DNA of 64,000 nucleotides from Paraburkholderia sp. FT54 (GTDB lineage Bacteria > Pseudomonadota > Gammaproteobacteria > Burkholderiales > Burkholderiaceae), in the NCBI RefSeq assembly GCF_031585635.1, contig NZ_CP134195.1, positions 3,906,001-3,970,000 on the forward strand, read 5' to 3'. Of this stretch, positions 56,065-64,000 are shown one piece after another. The first letter of the stretch is position 1. Each line of letters starts with the position of its first letter. The notes below the pieces were generated by a model. That model was not told the DNA's origin, ran no database searches, and saw only the letters and a list, made by a program, of their open reading frames with translations. The position numbers were made by a program, and so were the translations under genes.

Positions 56065-57372
56065 TCACGCCACCGGACCTTGCGCCGGCTTTCTTCTCAG
56101 AAGAGCGTAGAGAATGATTGCGCCGAACGTCGCGGTGCCGATACCACCCAGACCGAAGCCGCCGAGCTTCAACGAGAAATCACCGGCGCCGAGCACGAGC
56201 GTGACCGCGGCCACGATCAGATTCCGGTTGTCCGAGAAGTCCACCTTGTTGACGACCCAGATGCGCGCGCCGGTCACGGCGATCAGCCCGAACACGACGA
56301 TCGACACGCCGCCCAGCACCGGTCCCGGAATGGTCTGGATCACCGCGCCGAACTTCGGTGAAAAACCCAGCACCAGCGCGATCAGCGCGGCGATGACGAA
56401 GACCAGCGTCGAATAAATCTTGGTGACGGCCATCACGCCAATGTTCTCGGCATACGTCGTGACACCGGTGCCGCCGGCGAAGCCGGACACGATCGTCGCG
56501 AGTCCGTCGCCGAGAAACGCACGGCCGACGTAGCGGTCCAGATTCTGGCCCGTCATCGCGCTCACCGCCTTGATATGCCCGAGGTTCTCAGCCACCAGAA
56601 TCACCGCGATCGGCGCGAGCAGGGTCATGGCCTGCATGTTGAACACCGGCGCCGTGAAGTGCGGCATACCGAACCACGCGGCGTTCGCGACTACGGCGAA
56701 ATCGATCGGCTTGCCCATGCCGAGACCGTTCGTGACGATCGCGTAAATCACATACGCCATCAGCAGGCCGACCAGAATCAGCAGACGCTGCAGCATGCCG
56801 CGCGCGAACACCGCGACCGCGCCCACGCATAGCACGGTGACCAGCGCCATCCACGAATCGAAGTTGCTGCCGCTCACGCCATGCACCGCGATCGGCGCCA
56901 GATTCAATCCGATCACGCAGACGATCGCGCCCGTCACTACGGGCGGCATCAGCGTCTCGATCCATTTGGTGCCGACCGCCGACACGATCAGCCCGACGAG
57001 GGCGTACACCACGCCGCACGCGATGATCCCGCCCAGCGCCACCGGAATGTTCAGGTTCGGACCGTGGCCGCCGTAACCCGTCACCGCGATCACGAGACCG
57101 ATGAACGCGAAGCTGGAGCCGAGATAGCTCGGCACGCGGCCGCCCACCAGCACGAAGAACAACAGCGTGCCGATGCCCGACATGAAGATGCACAGGTTCG
57201 GATCGAAGCCCATCAGCAACGGCGCGAGCACCGTCGAGCCGAACATCGCGACGACGTGTTGCACGCCCATCGCGAACATCTGCGGCCACGCGAGCCGCTC
57301 GTCGGTGCCGACGACGCGGCCTTCGGCAGCCGTGGACTGGGCACGCCAGCGTGGGAAGTAGGAATCGGCCAT
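56065..57372 (-). CDS. uraA: NCS2-family nucleobase:cation symporter (uracil permease-like)
   Basis: A 435-residue NCS2 permease. It has about fourteen hydrophobic segments and the NCS2 motifs Q-H-V-V-A-M-F and, near residue 285, V-A-E-N-L-G-H-I-K-A-V-S, followed by G-T-G-V-T-T-Y-A-E-N-I-G, with the conserved glutamates of the substrate site. ATG 57372 has GGAGA upstream. Uracil or xanthine are possible substrates; the pattern fits UraA better. It is monocistronic. Confidence 0.88.
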   Translation of the reverse strand: MADSYFPRWRAQSTAAEGRVVGTDERLAWPQMFAMGVQHVVAMFGSTVLAPLLMGFDPNLCIFMSGIGTLLFFVLVGGRVPSYLGSSFAFIGLVIAVTGYGGHGPNLNIPVALGGIIACGVVYALVGLIVSAVGTKWIETLMPPVVTGAIVCVIGLNLAPIAVHGVSGSNFDSWMALVTVLCVGAVAVFARGMLQRLLILVGLLMAYVIYAIVTNGLGMGKPIDFAVVANAAWFGMPHFTAPVFNMQAMTLLAPIAVILVAENLGHIKAVSAMTGQNLDRYVGRAFLGDGLATIVSGFAGGTGVTTYAENIGVMAVTKIYSTLVFVIAALIALVLGFSPKFGAVIQTIPGPVLGGVSIVVFGLIAVTGARIWVVNKVDFSDNRNLIVAAVTLVLGAGDFSLKLGGFGLGGIGTATFGAIILYALLRRKPAQGPVA

Positions 57373-57482
57373 GGCGGGGGTTCTCCTCTGTTCGGCGCTA
57401 TTTATGGTGGGCGCGGCGCCGGCACAAGGCGCCGCCCGGGAATTAGGCGCGAGTGTACGGAGTGCTATGGGGCCTGGCAAGT

Positions 57483-59053
57483 TCAGCCGTGCCGCGCTTC
57501 CAGCGAAAACACCCCGACAGCCGTCTGCAACTGCCTCGCCTGATCCGCCATCGACGCCGCCGCGGCAGCCGCCTGCTCCACCAGCGCGGCGTTCTGCTGG
57601 GTCACGTCGTCCATCTGCCCGACCGCGCGATTGACTTCTTCGATGCCGGTGCTCTGCTCCTGCGACGCCGACGAAATCTCGCCCATGATGTCGGTCACGC
57701 GTTTGACCGCGTGGGTGACTTCGGCCATCGTCTGCCCGGCACGCTCGGCGAGTTCCGCGCCGCTGCCCACGCGCGCGGTCGAGCTTTCGATCAGCTCCTT
57801 GATCTCCTTCGCCGACACCGCGCTGCGCTGCGCTGCGCGAGCGAGCGCACTTCGCCCGCCACCACCGCGAAACCGCGGCCCTGTTCGCCGGCACGCGCCG
57901 CTTCCACCGCCGCGTTCAGCGCGAGGATGTTGGTCTGGAACGCGATCCCTTCGATCACCGCGATGATGTCCGTCATACGCTTCGAGCCGGCCGCCAGTTC
58001 ACGCATCGTTTCGACCACGTCGCCGACCAGATGGCTGCCGCGCGCCGCGACTTGCGACGCGCCGTGGGCCACGCCGCCCGCCTGCTGTGCGTTCTCGGCG
58101 TTCATCTTTACTGTCGACGTCAGCTCCTGCATGCTCGACGCGGTCTCCTGCAGCGCGGCGGCCTGTTCTTCGGTGCGCTGCGACAGATCGGTATTGCCTT
58201 GCGCGATTTCGCCCGACGCCATCAGGATCGATTCGCTCGACTCGCTGATGCCCGACACGATGCCGGCCAGCCGCTCACGCATATTGCGCAACGCGAACAG
58301 CAAGCTGTGAGTATCGCCCGCACGCGTGTCGACGCGCACGCTGAGGTCGCCGTCCGCGATGCGGTTGGCGATCTGCATCGCGTAATCCGGTTCGCCGCCG
58401 AGTTGCCCCGACAGACGGCGCGCGATCACCGTGGCGAGCAGCATGCCCGCGACGATCGCGCCCACCACCAGCGCGCTCATGACGATACGCATGTGTTGAT
58501 AACTGGTGGACGCCTCTTGCTGCGCGGCGTTGGCTTGCTGGCGACGATAGTCGATCAGCGCCGTGGTGCGATCGCGCAACGCCTCGCTCGACGCAATTGC
58601 GCGGCGCACGAGTTCGTTGTTGTCGACGCCGGCCGGAATCGGTTCGAGACCGATCTGCTGATGCACAATGCCTTCCCACGCTGCCGACTTGCGCAGCACG
58701 TCGTCAAATATCTCCTGGCCGTTGCCCGTCTCGATCGTCGCGCGATACTGGTCGTAGGCGCCGTGCATGTCCTTGAGCGAGCCGACAATACTGTCCTTCA
58801 ACTTTTGACGGCCGGCGTCGTCGGCGGCGTAGCCGAGATTCGCGGCGGCCAGATCGGAATCGATCTTGTGGCGATTCGCCTCCTCCATCCAGTAGAGGCC
58901 GTTCATGTGTTTATCGCAGATGGCATTGGTGATGCCGTGCATCGACGACAGCGTATTCAGCGAAGTCGCGCCGATCACGACGCAAAAACCAATCACCACA
59001 GCAAACGCCAGCAGCAGTTTCCTGAACACAGGCATGCGGTCGAACCACTTCAT
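57483..59053 (-). pseudogene. Methyl-accepting chemotaxis protein, frameshifted
   Basis: A membrane chemoreceptor with an N-terminal helix (about 12-33), periplasmic four-helix region, second helix (about 190-210), HAMP and signalling domain. The reading frame breaks at a tandem repeat CAGCG-CAGCG-CAGCG on the coding strand (57821-57835): after R-S-L-A-Q-R-S-A the frame runs to Arg-rich nonsense, whereas the expected A-K-E-I-K-E-L-I continues in another frame from 57818. Removing one 5-bp unit restores a 521-residue protein. The hairpin tip ([19 protein letters not shown]) is intact in the N-terminal part. Start at 59053 rather than 59068 by its AAGGA. It may be phase-variable, a pseudogene or an assembly error. 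Confidence 0.85.
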
Positions 59054-59380
59054 TTCACCATCCTTCACGCGTCACGACGGGACGCCCGCACAGCCACGCC
59101 ATCGCGAAACATTCGCGATCTATCGGATACGTAGCGGCGCTCCCACTTCATTTACGGCGGCCACCGCGGAGACTTGATGCGCGAAATATCAGGAATAACC
59201 GGGAGAGGATGTTGTAAGCAATGCTTAGCGCGCGAGGCTTGATTGCGGAACGCCGTGCCGGCGGCGTATCGGCGAGACGTTTGGGATTCGTCTGATATAT
59301 GGGACTGCCGCAAACTCTTAGACTTGTTCTGCTGCGTTGACCCCCATGAGTAAGCGCAAGCGATGTTGTTGTAACTCTCC
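59054..59380. other. Intergenic stretch upstream of the chemoreceptor
   Basis: About 330 bp without a clear gene, containing on the plus strand a weak TATATG-like element near 59296 and then a C-rich stretch leading into an orphan terminator hairpin. Confidence 0.4.
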
Positions 59381-59386
59381 GACTTT

Positions 59387-59420
59387 CCGCTCACGCTTCC
59401 CCGGTGTGAGCGGTTTTTTT
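59387..59420 (+). terminator. Orphan intrinsic terminator, possible sRNA 3' end
   Basis: CCGCTCAC and GTGAGCGG form an 8-bp perfect stem with an 11-nt loop, followed by seven T residues on the plus strand. No plus-strand protein gene precedes it, and the neighbouring genes run the other way. A short transcript starting within about 100 bp upstream is the simplest source. Confidence 0.7.
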
Positions 59421-59483
59421 CGTTTGTGCGATCCGTTGCATGCACCTGCGAAGACGCTGTGAGGCGCTTGCCTTTACCTGCCT

Positions 59484-59806
59484 TTACGCCTGCGTCGCGA
59501 AAGCGGCGGTTGCGAGTCGCAAGGTGTAGTCGCGCACGTCCTCGGGCTATGCCGCGACGGTCTCTTCGAAAAGCGCGGGATCGTCGGCATATAGTGCGCA
59601 AGTGGCATATTCATAGCGCGGCAAATTGCCCGCCAGCGCGGTCATGAAGCGGTACACGGCTTCCTGCGCAGCAAGTTCGCGATTCTTGTCCTCGCCGGCA
59701 GCGCGCGCCGCATCGACCAGTTTGCGCAGTGCAACCGAAGCGCCGCCCGACCGGCCTACCGGTGACGTCGTCGAAGACCAGGACCGGCGCCTGTTCGCTG
59801 TCGCGT
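59484..59806 (-). pseudogene. Decayed DUF2239-family gene
   Basis: From 59806 the minus strand encodes A-P-V-L-V-F-D-D-V-T-G-R, the N-terminal strand region of DUF2239 proteins, then, in another frame, G-G-A-S-V-A-L-R-K-L-V-D-A-A-R and Q-E-A-V-Y-R-F-M-T-A-L-A-G-N-L-P, the family's C-terminal half. The roughly 60 residues expected between are missing. A TAG at 59547-59549 stands where the family has Trp-Pro; the frame would otherwise continue P-E-D-V-R-D-Y-T-L-R-L-A to a TAA at 59484. The first codons directly abut the stop of the diguanylate cyclase gene, so the true N-terminus is also lost. Confidence 0.75.
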
Positions 59807-59809
59807 ACC

Positions 59810-61357
59810 TCAGACTGAGTTCCGCGCTTCGGTGCCCGGCGCCACCGTGGCGGCCCGACCGGGCGCCGCGCCCGTCACGGTCCGATAGCACAGCACGCGA
59901 TTGCGGCCCGTATCTTTGGCTTCGTAGAGCGCGTCGTCGGCAGCATTCAGGAGCGCGCGACTCGCTGCGAATGCCTGACCGCGCGTACCGGCGATACCGA
60001 TACTCACCGTCAGCACATGATGCGAACTCGCCACGTGGCGAAGCTGGAGCGCCTGAACCGCAGCGCGAATCTTTTCGGCGATAAAGCTTGCGCCTGTTTC
60101 ATCGGTATCCGGCAGCAGCACAGCGAACTCTTCGCCGCCGTAGCGCGCCGCCGTGTCGCCCGGACGCCGCACACTCTGCGAGATGCAGCGGGCCACGGCG
60201 GTGAGCGCGTCGTCGCCGGCGGAATGGCCGTACAGGTCATTGAAACCCTTGAAACTGTCGACGTCGATCAGCAGCATCGACAGCGGCCACGCGTTGCGCT
60301 GCGCGCGGCGCCACTCTTCCTCCGCCTGCTCCTCGAAGGTGCGGCGATTGCTCAGGCCGGTCAGCCCGTCGGTGCGCGCCAGCACGCGCAACTCTTCCTC
60401 GGCCGCCCGGCGATGCCGCAACTGGTACGAGAACAGGACCGCCAGCGCAATGATCGTCAAGTCGAGCGCGGCGATCAGCGAGCCGATGATCCACGCGCGA
60501 TGCCGCCATTCCACGTAGATATCGCGCGTGGACAGCGCAACGTCGAGGATCAGCGGATACATGTCGATATGACGGAACGCGTACCAGCGCTCGACGCCGT
60601 CGATTGCCGCCGTCCCGAAGAAATCCCCGCTCGGCTGCTGGGTGAAGCGCGAGTAATTGGCGGTGCCGGTCAGGTTGATGCCGATGATCTTCGGATCGTA
60701 AGGACGCCGCATCAGCATTGTGCCGTCGTTCAGCATGAGCGCCATCGAGCCGCCGGCTCCCAGGTGCATGCCCGCGAACAGGCTGCGGAAATAGGTGAGG
60801 CGCATGGTGCCGGCCACCACGCCGCCGAAACTGCCGTCCGGCCGCGTGAGACGCCGGCTCAGCGCGATGCTGACTTCCTTGCCGCTGATTTTCGGCATGA
60901 ACGGATGGCTGATGTACAGGCCGACGTTGGGAGAGTCCCGCTGCACCTTGAAGTAATCGCGGTCGGCGAGATTGACGTGGCGCGGCGGGGTGGCTTGCGA
61001 GTCGAACCTGACGTTGCCGGCTTCGTCGGTCACGAGGATCGAACCCATGTCTTTGGCGCTCGCCGAGCCGTCGAACAACACCATCTGGCGGATGGCCGGA
61101 TCCAGCTCCAGCACGCCGGGCTGTTTCAGGCCGTCGATCACCGCGCGCAGCGAGAGATCGTAAATCTCCAGATTGCGCGACACGTCGCGCTCGACCAGCA
61201 GCGACACGTTGAAGACCGAATCCTGGGCGCGCCGCAATGCGTCGTCGCGCATCTGCGCCAGCACCCACACGGCGATCGCAAGGATCGCACTGGCCAGCAC
61301 GATACTGATCGCAATCACGAGGTTCGGTCGGCGCGTCACCATGGGCTTTTCGTTCAA
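59810..61357 (-). CDS. Membrane diguanylate cyclase with dCache sensor
   Basis: A 515-residue protein with two membrane helices (about 12-35 and 295-320) enclosing a periplasmic dCache-like ligand domain, then a GGDEF domain. The active site is G407-G-E-E-F411 and an allosteric inhibitory site R398-P-G-D401 lies five residues before it, so feedback control by c-di-GMP is expected. It synthesises c-di-GMP and opposes the two EAL proteins in this window. The stop codon is directly followed by the DUF2239 remnant. Confidence 0.9.
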   Translation of the reverse strand: MNEKPMVTRRPNLVIAISIVLASAILAIAVWVLAQMRDDALRRAQDSVFNVSLLVERDVSRNLEIYDLSLRAVIDGLKQPGVLELDPAIRQMVLFDGSASAKDMGSILVTDEAGNVRFDSQATPPRHVNLADRDYFKVQRDSPNVGLYISHPFMPKISGKEVSIALSRRLTRPDGSFGGVVAGTMRLTYFRSLFAGMHLGAGGSMALMLNDGTMLMRRPYDPKIIGINLTGTANYSRFTQQPSGDFFGTAAIDGVERWYAFRHIDMYPLILDVALSTRDIYVEWRHRAWIIGSLIAALDLTIIALAVLFSYQLRHRRAAEEELRVLARTDGLTGLSNRRTFEEQAEEEWRRAQRNAWPLSMLLIDVDSFKGFNDLYGHSAGDDALTAVARCISQSVRRPGDTAARYGGEEFAVLLPDTDETGASFIAEKIRAAVQALQLRHVASSHHVLTVSIGIAGTRGQAFAASRALLNAADDALYEAKDTGRNRVLCYRTVTGAAPGRAATVAPGTEARNSV

Positions 61358-61510
61358 ACATGCGCCGGCCTGCGCGCGTGAAGAAGAGGGGCCGCGTCCG
61401 GACCGGCGCGCACCGTGAACTGGTAGGGTACCAGACGATGCAACGCGCCGAATCGTCGAAAAGACGGGTTTCTGCCGGCTTTCGCAAGCTTTACAATGCT
61501 CGCCCCGCGT

Positions 61511-62212
61511 TCAGCCGGCGTGCAGATCGAGCGCGGAGCCGGCTGCTGACCGGCTCAACGCGCGGATGTCGGCGGTCTCCAGCACCGCCTTGTCGGCGCC
61601 ATGGCGGGCCACCGCCAGCATCGCCAGACCGATGTCTTCGGTGCTCAGAATCTGGTTGGGGAAAAGCGCACGCAGCGTCGACAGGAAAGGCCGGGCCAGC
61701 GTGTAGAACAGCTGGTACGAGCGGGTCTTGGAGCGCGCGCCGTTCAGCGGTTGAATCACGCCCGGACGGAACAGGTAGACGCCCTTGAACGGCAACCGCT
61801 GCAACGCGTTCTCGGTCCTGCCCTTGACGCGCGCCCACATGCTGCGGCCTTGCTCCGTGCTGTCGGTGCTCGCGCCGGACACGTAGACGAAGGTCATCTG
61901 TGGATTGAGACGGGCAAGCGTCTCCGCCGCCGCCAATGTGAGGTCGTAGGTGAGGCGCGAATATTCCGCCTCCTGCATCCCCACCGACGACACGCCCAGG
62001 CAGAAGAAACATGCGTCGAAACCCGCGAGCGACGCTTCCACCGCGCGATAGTCCATCAGGTCGGGCTGAATCACTTCGATGAGCCGCGGATCGAGCTGAC
62101 CGGTGCGGCTGCGCCCGACCGTCTGGACTGTCTCGACATCGGGCGCGCGCAGACACTCGCGCAACACGCCTTGCCCGACCATGCCGGTCGCGCCAAAAAT
62201 GAGGACCTTCAT
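61511..62212 (-). CDS. NAD(P)-binding Rossmann oxidoreductase (HTATIP2-like)
   Basis: A 233-residue atypical SDR. The N-terminus K-V-L-I-F-G-A-T-G-M-V-G-Q-G is the G-x-x-G-x-x-G motif of extended/atypical SDRs, and the later Y-V-S-G-A-S-T-D and R-P-G-V-I-Q-P segments are typical of the HTATIP2 group. The usual Y-x-x-x-K is not clear, so it may bind NADP without classical catalysis. It lies 3' of an SDR gene on the same strand, separated by 130 bp. Confidence 0.8.
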   Translation of the reverse strand: MKVLIFGATGMVGQGVLRECLRAPDVETVQTVGRSRTGQLDPRLIEVIQPDLMDYRAVEASLAGFDACFFCLGVSSVGMQEAEYSRLTYDLTLAAAETLARLNPQMTFVYVSGASTDSTEQGRSMWARVKGRTENALQRLPFKGVYLFRPGVIQPLNGARSKTRSYQLFYTLARPFLSTLRALFPNQILSTEDIGLAMLAVARHGADKAVLETADIRALSRSAAGSALDLHAG

Positions 62213-62342
62213 GATGCATGCTCCATGGTCGCGCGCGGCCAGCGCGTGTTGGTGAGTGCTTCGGTAATCGCCCGCAAGCGGGCGGCGACCGCCTTGTCTT
62301 GCGATCGGCGGCCTCCGCCCAGTGCCCGGCTAGGCTGGCCCC

Positions 62343-63218
62343 TCACGCTGTCGTCGATGCGCCCGGAAACACCGGTAGCGGCGACGGCGCGGAGAAATCC
62401 GTCGACTCGCTGACGGCACGCCACGCTTCTGCTTCGGCTGCGCGCGCCTTCTCGCCTTCTCCGCAGTAGTGCAATGCGTCGGTGCCCAACAGGAGATGCG
62501 CTGGCAAAGCATCGTGATAAGCCAGCTTGAGCACCACTTGCGCGACCTTCGCCGGATCGCTGGCTTCCTGGCCGATGTACTGCGACAGCATATCCACTAC
62601 TGCGCCGACCGATGGCACATAATCCGGCAGCAATTCCGGCGTCGCACCGGCCGCCTCGTTGCCCCACTCCGTTTTCATGCCGCCCGGTTCGAGCGCGGTG
62701 ACATGGACGCCGAACGGCGCGAGTTCCTGGCGGATCACTTCGGTGAAACCTCCCACGGCCCACTTGGCAGCCTGATAGGCGCTCAAACCCGCGATGCCCA
62801 CGCGTCCGCCCACCGAGGAAATCTGGATGATGTGCCCGGCGCGCTGCTGTCGCAGCACCGGCAAGGCGGCGCGCGTCACGTTGACGACGCCGTAGAAGTT
62901 GGTGTCGATCTGCGCGCGGAAATCGTCCTCGGTGCTTTGCTCGAACGGCACCAGGTGACCGAAGCCCGCGTTGTTGACCACCACGTCCAGCCGGCCAAAT
63001 GCATCGACTGCGGCTTGCACGGCTTGGCGCGCCGCCTGCGGATCGGTCACGTCGAGCGCGACCGCCCGAACCCGCTCGCCATAACGCGCCGACAGATCCG
63101 CCAACTGCCGCGGATCGCGCGCCGTCGCGACGACCTGCTCGCCTGCCTGCAAAGCTGCTTCGACAATCTCACGCCCAAGTCCGCGGGCGCTGCCGGTAAC
63201 CAACCAGACCTTAGCCAT
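62343..63218 (-). CDS. SDR-family oxidoreductase
   Basis: A 291-residue short-chain dehydrogenase with T-G-S-A-R-G-L-G near the N-terminus, N-N-A-G-F-G, and S-V-G-G-R-V-G-I-A-G-L-S-A-Y-Q-A-A-K holding the catalytic Tyr/Lys pair. GGAG lies 9 nt before the ATG at 63218. It is directly downstream of the TetR gene in the same direction, and the gap contains a copy of the TetR-region operator motif, so control by that TetR is likely. Substrate unknown. Confidence 0.88.
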   Translation of the reverse strand: MAKVWLVTGSARGLGREIVEAALQAGEQVVATARDPRQLADLSARYGERVRAVALDVTDPQAARQAVQAAVDAFGRLDVVVNNAGFGHLVPFEQSTEDDFRAQIDTNFYGVVNVTRAALPVLRQQRAGHIIQISSVGGRVGIAGLSAYQAAKWAVGGFTEVIRQELAPFGVHVTALEPGGMKTEWGNEAAGATPELLPDYVPSVGAVVDMLSQYIGQEASDPAKVAQVVLKLAYHDALPAHLLLGTDALHYCGEGEKARAAEAEAWRAVSESTDFSAPSPLPVFPGASTTA

Positions 63219-63238
63219 ATTGCACTCCATGAAATTAG

Positions 63239-63259
63239 TTGAGCAAGTAATCACTCATT
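63239..63259. promoter_or_regulatory. TetR operator-like site 2, before the SDR
   Basis: On the minus strand the sequence is AATGAGTGATT-ACT-TGCTCAA. It lies between the TetR stop and the SDR start and matches site 1 upstream of tetR, except for four extra bases in the centre. Confidence 0.6.
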
Positions 63260-63275
63260 AATGCGACAAAAAAAC

Positions 63276-63848
63276 TCAGTGCCGGGCGATCGCGTTCCAG
63301 AACGCGTCGAAGCCTGCCTGGCGATAACGCTCGGCCTGAGCCGGTTCCCGAACGATGAAATCCATGGTCGTCTCGGCCAAAGCGCCCATGATCGCCGACA
63401 GAAAAGCCGGCGGATGGTCTCGCAACGCGCCGCTCGCCACGCTGGCCTGAATCATGTCGTTGATGTCTGCGAATGACTGCATGCCCGTCGCTCGCGTATG
63501 GTCAGTCAAACGCTCCGACACGGCCAGTTGCGCCATGGCACGACGCTTGTTCGGTTGCGCGACGCCCCAGTCGACAAACTTGTCCCACACGTACTGCGCC
63601 CGCTCGCGCACGGTGGCGTGCTTCGGATAGGTCGTCATCATCACCTGGCGCAGTTCGGCCTTGATGTCGAGGTACAGGACGTTCAGTAAGTCGTCTTTGC
63701 TGTCGAAGTACGTGAACAGCGTGCCTTCCGCCACACCCGCCACTTTGGCGATGCGTGAGGTGGGCGCGCCCAGTCCCTGCTCGGCGATGACCTCGGTCGC
63801 AGCAGCAAGGATGGCGTTACGTTTGTCTTCGCTCTTGGGACGAGCCAT
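63276..63848 (-). CDS. TetR-family transcriptional regulator
   Basis: A 190-residue regulator. The N-terminal HTH (A-I-L-A-A-A-T-E-V-I-A-E-Q-G-L...T-S-R-I-A-K-V-A-G-V-A-E-G-T-L-F-T-Y-F) is typical of TetR, followed by an all-helical ligand domain. Two copies of a TGAGTGATT...GCTCA motif flank the gene, one in its own promoter and one before the SDR, so autoregulation and SDR control are likely. The ligand is unknown. Confidence 0.92.
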   Translation of the reverse strand: MARPKSEDKRNAILAAATEVIAEQGLGAPTSRIAKVAGVAEGTLFTYFDSKDDLLNVLYLDIKAELRQVMMTTYPKHATVRERAQYVWDKFVDWGVAQPNKRRAMAQLAVSERLTDHTRATGMQSFADINDMIQASVASGALRDHPPAFLSAIMGALAETTMDFIVREPAQAERYRQAGFDAFWNAIARH

Positions 63849-63875
63849 GCGGATTCGTTTCTGCTACTGGCAATA

Positions 63876-63892
63876 AATGAGTGATTGCTCAA
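63876..63892. promoter_or_regulatory. TetR operator-like site 1, before tetR
   Basis: AATGAGTGATTGCTCAA contains the near-palindrome TGAGTGATTGCTCA. It starts 28 bp before the TetR start codon on the opposite strand, where a bound dimer would block the promoter. Confidence 0.65.
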
Positions 63893-64000
63893 TCATATAC
63901 GCGAACATCGCCTCGTTCAAGCGATTTTTTCGGCTCACGCGTAATGGAATGTTTTCATCACGCGCCTAAATATATTCATTCCGCAAGAAATTCCACTTTC

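Noticed and set aside
57374..57894. Upstream extension of the nucleobase permease frame
   Set aside because: It overlaps the chemoreceptor gene and is Arg-rich; GGAGA before 57372 marks the real start.
1..64000. CRISPR arrays, tRNA, rRNA, prophage genes
   Set aside because: No spaced short repeats, cloverleaf sequences, rRNA segments or phage structural genes were seen.

Overview
The window is about 64 kb of GC-rich DNA from a member of Burkholderia sensu lato, most likely Paraburkholderia. I infer this from strong GC3 coding bias, the SPOR-dsbA neighbourhood, the aceK/carbonic anhydrase/thiolase/acyl-CoA dehydrogenase cluster, a KirBac-type channel, a fused IcmF mutase, a fused indolepyruvate:ferredoxin oxidoreductase and a long inverted repeat of a kind I recall from these genomes. 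I saw no rRNA, tRNA, CRISPR array, prophage or plasmid backbone. It is mostly ordinary chromosome with a few scars.

Layout. 1-2634: end of a SPOR protein, dsbA, an SDR and a BtuF-like protein. 2895-4541: an orphan peptide-binding protein with its own terminator. 4560-12613: an MBL-fold hydrolase diverging from a MerR/LiuR-type regulator, then aceK, carbonic anhydrase, thiolase, SDR, acyl-CoA dehydrogenase and YchJ, suggesting acyl-CoA, leucine and ketone-body catabolism feeding the glyoxylate branch point. 13105-15150: a secreted hydrolase and a noncoding inverted-repeat element. 15383-19857: the biotin operon bioAFDB. 19906-21354: an intact IS3-family (IS150-like) element inserted in the loop of the terminator that bioB and sbp once shared. 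21402-27628: sbp, an RBBP9-like hydrolase, a short leader ORF with ghrA, and a tightly packed mvaB-ybaK-DUF1289-maoC-MBL run. 27944-31615: EamA exporter/Lrp pair, a fluoroacetate-dehalogenase-like hydrolase and a nitronate monooxygenase-like enzyme. 31801-40472: IcmF, LysR, porin, a hypothetical membrane-anchored protein and an SBF symporter.

40673-64000: an EAL/GGDEF protein, a LacI-AGE-PfkB operon that looks like mannose or related sugar catabolism, two small proteins before a KirBac channel, the 1195-aa IOR, cutC, a second EAL protein, a CPA1 antiporter, a nucleobase permease, a chemoreceptor gene frameshifted in a 5-bp tandem repeat, a decayed DUF2239 gene, a diguanylate cyclase, and a TetR regulator beside two oxidoreductases with a shared operator-like motif.

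I did not find a clearly new multi-gene system. The best leads are the IS-split terminator, the pentanucleotide frameshift in the chemoreceptor, the dehalogenase with its full C-F active-site signature, the 33-aa leader ORF coupled to ghrA, the mirrored inverted-repeat element, and several paired operator-like sites. All functional calls rest on recognised motifs and family knowledge; no database search was run.
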